Below are positions 14,409 through 18,968 of a stretch of 18,968 nucleotides of DNA, piece after piece. Within the stretch, counting starts at the first letter, position 1; every line of letters starts with the position of its first letter. The stretch spans positions 1-18,968 of the forward strand of contig JAUVTI010000021.1 of the NCBI GenBank assembly GCA_030601605.1. Reading direction: 5' to 3'. The translations under genes and the position numbers were made by a program. Below the pieces are notes generated by a model. The model did no database searches, was not told the origin of the DNA, and saw only the letters and a program-made list of their open reading frames with translations. The stretch is from Gemmatimonadales bacterium. GTDB lineage: Bacteria > Gemmatimonadota > Gemmatimonadetes > Gemmatimonadales > GWC2-71-9.

Positions 14409-15319
14409 GGGCGCACTTGGAATCGTGTTGACTCGTCCATCAGGAGTGTCATGGCCACGTCGCCCACCTCGATCGGATCCCGCTCGAGCGTCATCGTAAT
14501 GCGGGTGCGGATCGCGCCCGACACGAACGCGTTCCAACCCGTGGACCAGATGAGGCTCCCGCCGAGGGCGCCAGTCACACTCACCATGGCGTAGATCTCC
14601 TCGGTGGAGGTGTCCAACTCGGTGGCCACAAAGAGCCCCCGCACCGTGAGGAACGCCAGCGTGTCGCGCTCACGCACCGACAGGCTGTCCAGCGTCAGCG
14701 TGGTGCGCGCGACCATCTCAGGTTGCTCGCTGAAGTTGCCTGCGACGGGGGTTTCGCTGCCGAACCCGAGCGGCCGGGAGACGCGCAGCACGACGTCGGA
14801 CGTCAGAGTGTCGCCCACCGTCACGGGGGCCTCGGGCAGGGCGAACTCCAGCCTCGAGAGGAACGCGCGCAGTCCGTGCCGCTCACTCGGCGTCAGCGTA
14901 TCGCCTCGCGTACGCTCAATCGCGAGCACGCGCAACCGATCGTCAACGGTCACCCGGGCCGATACCCTCCGCGCCCGCATCTCGGGGATGTCGCGCCACG
15001 GGCCGCCGAGCGCACGCACTCGCGCGCGCGTCGAGTCGTGGCTCACGTCCACCACGAATCTGGTGAACTGCGCCTCACGCACGTTCCAGGTCGTGCTGCC
15101 GAGCGTGGCCGACTCGACCATGATGGAATCCAGCGCCGGTACCCCGGGTGCACCCTCCCGCAGGGTACTCGTCGTCTCCGTCCACCAGAGGGTCTGGATT
15201 CTGGTTCTCGGCTCGGGTCGGTACCGCAACAGGATCGACTCCTGTGCACCCACCGCCTGCGGGATCCCCAACATCACACTCGCCGCCGCGATGCAGAGCA
15301 AGGTCGTCTTATGTCGCAT
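14405..15319 (-). CDS. Secreted protein of unknown function (paralogue B)
   Basis: A 304-residue exported protein with signal peptide MRHKTTLLCIAAASVMLGIP and cleavage at AVGAQ-ES. The ATG at 15319 has a Shine-Dalgarno GGAGG (15330-15326) 6 nt upstream and overlaps the end of herA by 11 nt. A longer frame to 15517 lies wholly inside herA and is rejected. The mature part is beta-rich (RYRPEPRTRIQTLWWTETTS), with conserved blocks shared with paralogue A: LSVRERDTLAFLTVRG and GSLIWSTGWNAFVSGAIRTR. It has no recognisable enzyme motif. The pair probably arose by tandem duplication and may be periplasmic or outer-membrane-associated. Confidence 0.7.
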   Translation of the reverse strand: MRHKTTLLCIAAASVMLGIPQAVGAQESILLRYRPEPRTRIQTLWWTETTSTLREGAPGVPALDSIMVESATLGSTTWNVREAQFTRFVVDVSHDSTRARVRALGGPWRDIPEMRARRVSARVTVDDRLRVLAIERTRGDTLTPSERHGLRAFLSRLEFALPEAPVTVGDTLTSDVVLRVSRPLGFGSETPVAGNFSEQPEMVARTTLTLDSLSVRERDTLAFLTVRGLFVATELDTSTEEIYAMVSVTGALGGSLIWSTGWNAFVSGAIRTRITMTLERDPIEVGDVAMTLLMDESTRFQVRP

Positions 15320-17252
15320 ACGGATCCTCCACCGATCTGAGTGGTGTCGTGGCATCTTGGTCGCGGCCCGCCGCCTCGCGGCGCACCGCCGGTCCCAGTG
15401 ACGCTTTGAAATACCCCTCCACATCGTCCGGCCGCGTGCGCGCAGTGGCCAGCAGCGCGCGCCGCACGTCGTCCTCGCGCCGGCCCGCAATGCAATCACG
15501 GATACGCGCCGGCGCAATGCGCTTGTCCATGGCCGTCAGCTGGCGCACCACCGCCTCTTCGAACGGCACGTCAGCCGCAGGCGGGAATCGCTTCACGCCG
15601 GCCGGCCCCTGCAACACTGCGGGCCGCGGAACCCGCACGAAGAGCGGCTGCGAGAAGGGCGGGCGCGGCACCACCAGAGCACCCGGCGGCAGGGTGGCCA
15701 GCTTGATCTTGGTGGCGGGCGAGAGGACCTGATAGCCTGGCATCGCCAGCTCGTCCATGTCCATCCGGCCGAAGACGAGCGTTCCCGCATTCCCCACAAC
15801 CCGCCGGTGCACCTGCGAGCGGAACTGCTGGGCGGCGAACAGCACCAACCCGAGATAGCGCCCCCGCTCGGAGATGTCCAGCAGCATCTTGCGCACGTAG
15901 GTGTCGGGTCCGTCCGCCGGAGCGTACTTGTTGAGCTCGTCCACGAATACGACCACGTGGTCGACGCCCAGATCACCCCGCTCCAGATGCTCCCGCAGCC
16001 TGGTGACGACCCGGGTGAACACCAGGTCCTGGCCCAACTGGTCCATCCCCGCCACGTCCAGCACGTACACGGATCGATCCTCGAACCGCCCGAACGGGAG
16101 GTCGCTCACCGTACCGTCATCGGTAACGAGCCCCCTGCAGCGCGTGGAGATGTTCAGCAGACGGTTACGTACCTTGCGAATCGTCGCGATGTGGTGCGTG
16201 CGCCAGGAGTCGCCGCGGCCCGCCGCCTCCAGCCCGTCGAAGATCGCCTTGAACAACAGCTGGAGATCGGCGAAGCTGCCCACCCGGTGGGTGTTACCCC
16301 ACTCGTCGCGAAACTGCTTGTCCACCACGCGATCGGCCAGGAAGTCGAGGAACGCGTCCGCCTTGGCGTCGATGTCGTCACGGTTCAGCAACACCTCGTG
16401 GTAGTCCAGCACCTCCCGCAGGCCCCACACCAGGGGCTGGACGTCGCCCACGAGAGCGGCGTTGGATCGCAGCGTATTGAGGTTCACGCCATCGGCCTTG
16501 TACGGTGCGAAGTAGTGCACCTTCTCGAACGGCCGGGGGGCGAGGCCCATGACGGAGTAGAGCTCCTCGTCGGCCTCGGTCAGCTCGGTCGGCTGGTCGA
16601 GGAAGCAGAGGTCCGGCCCTTTGACGTTGAAGCACAGGGCCGCCACGCTCCCCTTGTGGCTCGGCAGGCGCTGGAAGATGCTCGAGAGCAGGAACTCGAC
16701 CGCGCTCGTCTTGGTGGCGAGACCCGAGACGCCGCTGATATTCAGATGCGCAGACTCGGGTCCCAGCAGGAAGTCCGCGTCGAGGTAAACCGGTGCGGCC
16801 AGCCCGCCGGCCCGGTACACGCCGATCGGTATCCCCGTGGGCTGCTCTCCCCTCACGTACCCATCCATTCGCAGCGCGGCCTCGACATCCTGCTCGGTCG
16901 CCAGCAGCACGTCGGCGAGCGGCACCGGCTGGATCGGCTCGTCGGGCTCGTGCCGCAGCACCGCCGCCGTCCACAGCCGGATCTCGGTGCGCCGCGTGGG
17001 CGCGCGGTCTCCGGCGGGGTCTCCCTCGGCGGCCACGACCTCGTGCAGCGGGGTGGCGAGATCGGAGTATGCCCGGCCGTCCACGACGACGGCGTACACC
17101 GTCCGGCCGTTCTCGGCATCCACCCGCACGATGGCGCCGATCCCGATCGCAGTGTCGATCGCGGTCCAGAAGTGGAACTGATGCGGGCCGGCCGGCAGCG
17201 CCTCCGTGGCCACCACGCGGCCGATCGTACTCCCGCCCCCGAGTCGAATCAC
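15309..17252 (-). CDS. herA: HerA-like FtsK-fold ATPase/DNA translocase
   Basis: A 647-residue P-loop ATPase of the HerA family, a hexameric ring that pumps DNA and works with NurA in end resection. Residues about 1-100 are the beta-barrel (STIGRVVATEALPAG, GIGAIVRVD). The Walker A region is SGVSGLATKTSAVEFL (about 173-188). It keeps K181-T182 but has one extra residue and no Gly before Lys. Walker B is VVVFVDELNKYAP (D438-E439), followed by LGLVLFAAQQFRSQVHRRVV and GTLVFGRMD, typical of HerA sensor segments. The GTG at 17252 has AGGAGG 6 nt upstream and overlaps the nurA-like stop (GTGA). A frame open to 17366 adds 38 residues lying inside that gene. It is a little longer than typical archaeal HerA (about 500-600). 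Confidence 0.82.
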   Translation of the reverse strand: MIRLGGGSTIGRVVATEALPAGPHQFHFWTAIDTAIGIGAIVRVDAENGRTVYAVVVDGRAYSDLATPLHEVVAAEGDPAGDRAPTRRTEIRLWTAAVLRHEPDEPIQPVPLADVLLATEQDVEAALRMDGYVRGEQPTGIPIGVYRAGGLAAPVYLDADFLLGPESAHLNISGVSGLATKTSAVEFLLSSIFQRLPSHKGSVAALCFNVKGPDLCFLDQPTELTEADEELYSVMGLAPRPFEKVHYFAPYKADGVNLNTLRSNAALVGDVQPLVWGLREVLDYHEVLLNRDDIDAKADAFLDFLADRVVDKQFRDEWGNTHRVGSFADLQLLFKAIFDGLEAAGRGDSWRTHHIATIRKVRNRLLNISTRCRGLVTDDGTVSDLPFGRFEDRSVYVLDVAGMDQLGQDLVFTRVVTRLREHLERGDLGVDHVVVFVDELNKYAPADGPDTYVRKMLLDISERGRYLGLVLFAAQQFRSQVHRRVVGNAGTLVFGRMDMDELAMPGYQVLSPATKIKLATLPPGALVVPRPPFSQPLFVRVPRPAVLQGPAGVKRFPPAADVPFEEAVVRQLTAMDKRIAPARIRDCIAGRREDDVRRALLATARTRPDDVEGYFKASLGPAVRREAAGRDQDATTPLRSVEDPYAT

Positions 17253-18175
17253 CACCAACCTCCTGCCTGAGCGCGCAAGAACGTCTCTACTTGCCGGATC
17301 GGGTAGATCAGTCGGTCCCACCGGCCGTCCGGCGCCGACAGGGGCGCGCGTTCGGCGAGCAGCCAACGGCTCACCTCGCTCGCCTCCGCCACCGCCGCCT
17401 CACCGGGGGGACGCTCGATCCGCACGAGCCCGTGGAGCAGATCATGCTCCTGCCAGGGCCATAACCGAAGATAAAACGAAAACACCCTGCCGCGCGCCCC
17501 CGCGGTGCGGGCGAATACGCTGGTCCGGTGCCCCTCGGGCAGGGTGAGCGCCACTTCGAGGTCCGCACCCTCCAGAAACTGCGTCTCGTGGCTCTTGACC
17601 AGCCCGACGACGCGTGCCCCGTCCTCGAGCGCTCCGATCCCTCCCAGACTGCCGTCCACCACCAGCCAGCTCCCGGGCGCCTCCTCGATGTGGGCCGCCG
17701 CCAGCTCGGCCTCCACCACTTCGCGGCGGCGCTGGACAGCCTTGGCGGCGAGCTGCACGTCCAGAATCGGATGGGAGCGCTCAGCCGCATCGCACTCGAC
17801 GATCGGGAGATCCACGTCCTCGAGCGCCGCTTCCTGGTCCGGCGTGAGCCGGGAGCGCGCCACCACCAGAAACTCCTCCTGGAGCGCCCGCGCCACCCCC
17901 AGCTCGGTGCCCTCGCGTTCCAGCACTGCCGCCGCCGCGTATCCCCGCACCACGGGGACCAGCCCGAAGCGCCCCTCCACGGCGTAGCGCTGAATGCCGT
18001 CCAGGAATGCCACCGCCTCGGGGGGCGGCGCAGGCCCTCCCACATCGATGGCCAGGATGCACTCGCCCTCGACGTGACTCGCGGTGCCGAATGGAGATGC
18101 CACCGGGGGAGCCACGTGAGTGAGCAGCGCCCCCGCCCCCACGGTGCCCCCGGCGGAGCGCAGCGCGTCCGCCAC
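17249..18175 (-). CDS. nurA: NurA-like nuclease
   Basis: A 308-residue protein resembling NurA, the RNase H-like nuclease that partners HerA. Two Asp-bearing strands of the fold are visible: CILAIDVGGP (D44) and SWLVVDGSLGG (D174), the second followed by VVGLVKSHETQFL (K194). A later strand, VFSFYLRLWPW, and a helix-rich tail ending YPIRQVETFLRAQ follow the NurA order. In well-studied NurA proteins the last segment carries a catalytic His. None is seen here, so activity is uncertain. The GTG at 18175 is the first usable start, about 20 nt after the methyltransferase stop, without a clear Shine-Dalgarno. The tight link to herA (4-nt overlap) supports the assignment more than the sequence alone. 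Confidence 0.7.
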   Translation of the reverse strand: MADALRSAGGTVGAGALLTHVAPPVASPFGTASHVEGECILAIDVGGPAPPPEAVAFLDGIQRYAVEGRFGLVPVVRGYAAAAVLEREGTELGVARALQEEFLVVARSRLTPDQEAALEDVDLPIVECDAAERSHPILDVQLAAKAVQRRREVVEAELAAAHIEEAPGSWLVVDGSLGGIGALEDGARVVGLVKSHETQFLEGADLEVALTLPEGHRTSVFARTAGARGRVFSFYLRLWPWQEHDLLHGLVRIERPPGEAAVAEASEVSRWLLAERAPLSAPDGRWDRLIYPIRQVETFLRAQAGGWW

Positions 18176-18195
18176 GCGGTTTCGCGGTGAGCCCG

Positions 18196-18834
18196 TCAGT
18201 CGCGCACCTTCACGCCGACGGTGAGCCCGTCGCGCACGGGCACGACGGCGGATACGAGCCGCTCGTCGGTGGCGGCCAGCCGATTGAGCGCGCGTACCCC
18301 CTCTACGTCGGGCTCCCTGTCGGCGGGATCGGCCACCCGTCCGTGAATGAAAGCGTTGTCCACCAGCAGTAGTCCCCCGACCTCCAGCAGCCGCATCGCC
18401 TCCTGGAAGTAGCCGACGAGCGGTTCCTTGTCTGCGTCGAGGAAGACCGCGTCGAAGCCCGGTTCCAGTTTGGCGAGCACCTGTGACGCCTCGCCCACCA
18501 CGAGCTCCACGCGGTCGGCCACCCCCGCGGCGCGGAAGCTCTCACGCGCTACCTCGGCGCGCGCGGCGTCCCGCTCGATCGTGACGAGGCGGCCTCCGGG
18601 CCCGAGCGCCCGCGCAATCCACACGCCGCTGTACCCGCCGAGGGTCCCCACCTCCAAGACTCGCCGTGCTCCCGCGGCGGTGAGCAGCACAGTGATGATC
18701 TGGGCTTCCTCGGGTGATATGAAGATCTCGGGGAGCCCGTCCGCCGCGTGGCGTGCCCGGATCGTCGCCAGGACGTCGTCTTCGCGAGCGAACAACTCCC
18801 GGACGTAGGCGAGCAATCGCTCGTCGGGGCTCAC
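18196..18834 (-). CDS. Class I SAM-dependent O-methyltransferase
   Basis: A 212-residue methyltransferase of the cation-dependent COMT-like family (Methyltransf_3). Motif I VLEVGTLGGYSGVWIARAL (59-77) binds SAM, with the acidic end of the second strand at E87 (VTIERD). FLDADKE (D133, D135, K136) and LVDNAF (D159, N160) supply the divalent-metal and catalytic residues expected for catechol/caffeoyl-CoA-type O-methyltransferases. Length matches the family. The GTG at 18834 is 5 nt after the stop of the previous gene, without a strong Shine-Dalgarno. The substrate is unknown. It leads into the nurA-like gene 20 bp downstream, so it probably belongs to the same transcript, but a link to DNA processing is not implied. 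Confidence 0.88.
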   Translation of the reverse strand: MSPDERLLAYVRELFAREDDVLATIRARHAADGLPEIFISPEEAQIITVLLTAAGARRVLEVGTLGGYSGVWIARALGPGGRLVTIERDAARAEVARESFRAAGVADRVELVVGEASQVLAKLEPGFDAVFLDADKEPLVGYFQEAMRLLEVGGLLLVDNAFIHGRVADPADREPDVEGVRALNRLAATDERLVSAVVPVRDGLTVGVKVRD

Positions 18835-18839
18835 GGAGA

Positions 18840-18968
18840 TCAGCGCGTACCCTCGGCTTCGGGGAACGGAGGAACGTCGAGTAGCCAGCAGCCGGCCAGC
18901 TCGGCATCCTCGTCCAGCTCCATCAGGAGGTGGTCCGCCAGCTGCACCCGCTCCACGACGTGGCGAGC
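18840..18968 (-). CDS. C-terminal end of an unidentified gene (5' end outside window)
   Basis: The - strand frame is open from the window edge to TGA at 18842-18840 and gives 42 residues, starting ARHVVERVQLADHLLMELDE and ending PPFPEAEGTR. It is acidic and rich in Leu, with no motif I recognise. It lies 5 nt upstream of the methyltransferase start in the same direction, so it is probably the preceding gene of the operon. Being so short, the reading frame is supported mainly by its position. Confidence 0.5.
   Translation of the reverse strand, partial: ARHVVERVQLADHLLMELDEDAELAGCWLLDVPPFPEAEGTR

Noticed and set aside
15807..17270. 487-codon + strand open frame
   Set aside because: Antisense to the herA-like gene; translation is His/Arg/Gln-rich with no motifs.
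1..18968. CRISPR arrays, tRNA or rRNA genes, transposases
   Set aside because: I saw no regularly spaced direct repeats, cloverleaf signatures, rRNA-like blocks or transposase motifs.

Overview
The window is gene-dense, GC-rich bacterial DNA in which almost every base is coding. Short overlaps, several of the GTGA type (start and stop codons overlapping by 4 nt), join many of the genes. The proteins include a diderm-style lipoprotein and several secreted proteins whose signal peptides end just before a Gln. This style, with the mix of families, suggests an uncultured Gemmatimonadota-like bacterium. That assignment is an inference; there is no rRNA or other marker gene to confirm it.

Left part (1-4680). 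The + strand carries the tail of a GAF-domain protein, a V4R-domain protein, a small TPR protein, an Ig-like lipoprotein that appears to start at CTG, and a long-chain acyl-CoA synthetase. A purine-type phosphoribosyltransferase lies on the - strand, divergent from the TPR gene. Both members of that pair have promoter-like boxes almost touching the start codon. A strong hairpin at 4623-4664 separates the acyl-CoA synthetase from the convergent genes that follow.

Middle part (4683-8962). A - strand unit runs folE, an SDR oxidoreductase that overlaps it by 4 nt, a secreted Asp-box propeller/M23 peptidase fusion, and a Trm112-like zinc protein. Upstream of folE, at about 8593-8752, lies a structured non-coding RNA gene. 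It has its own promoter (TTGACT, 18 nt, TATTAT), a long closing stem formed by its two ends, an internal bubble, an inner stem with apical hairpins, and a T5 tract straight after the stem. Size, architecture and an apical sequence shared with E. coli 6S RNA suggest a 6S RNA (ssrS). A 48-residue membrane protein is divergent from it.

Right part (8969-18968). One - strand array of nine genes, all overlapping or separated by no more than about 20 nt, reads in transcription order: end of an unidentified gene, O-methyltransferase, NurA-like nuclease, HerA-like ATPase, two related secreted proteins, SbcD/Mre11, SbcC/Rad50, GNAT acetyltransferase. HerA, NurA, Mre11 and Rad50 form the DNA-end resection machinery typical of archaea, here together in a bacterial operon. 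The two exported proteins between herA and sbcD have no obvious place in DNA repair. The HerA-like ATPase also has a non-canonical Walker A loop. This operon and the 6S-like RNA are the most interesting parts of the window.
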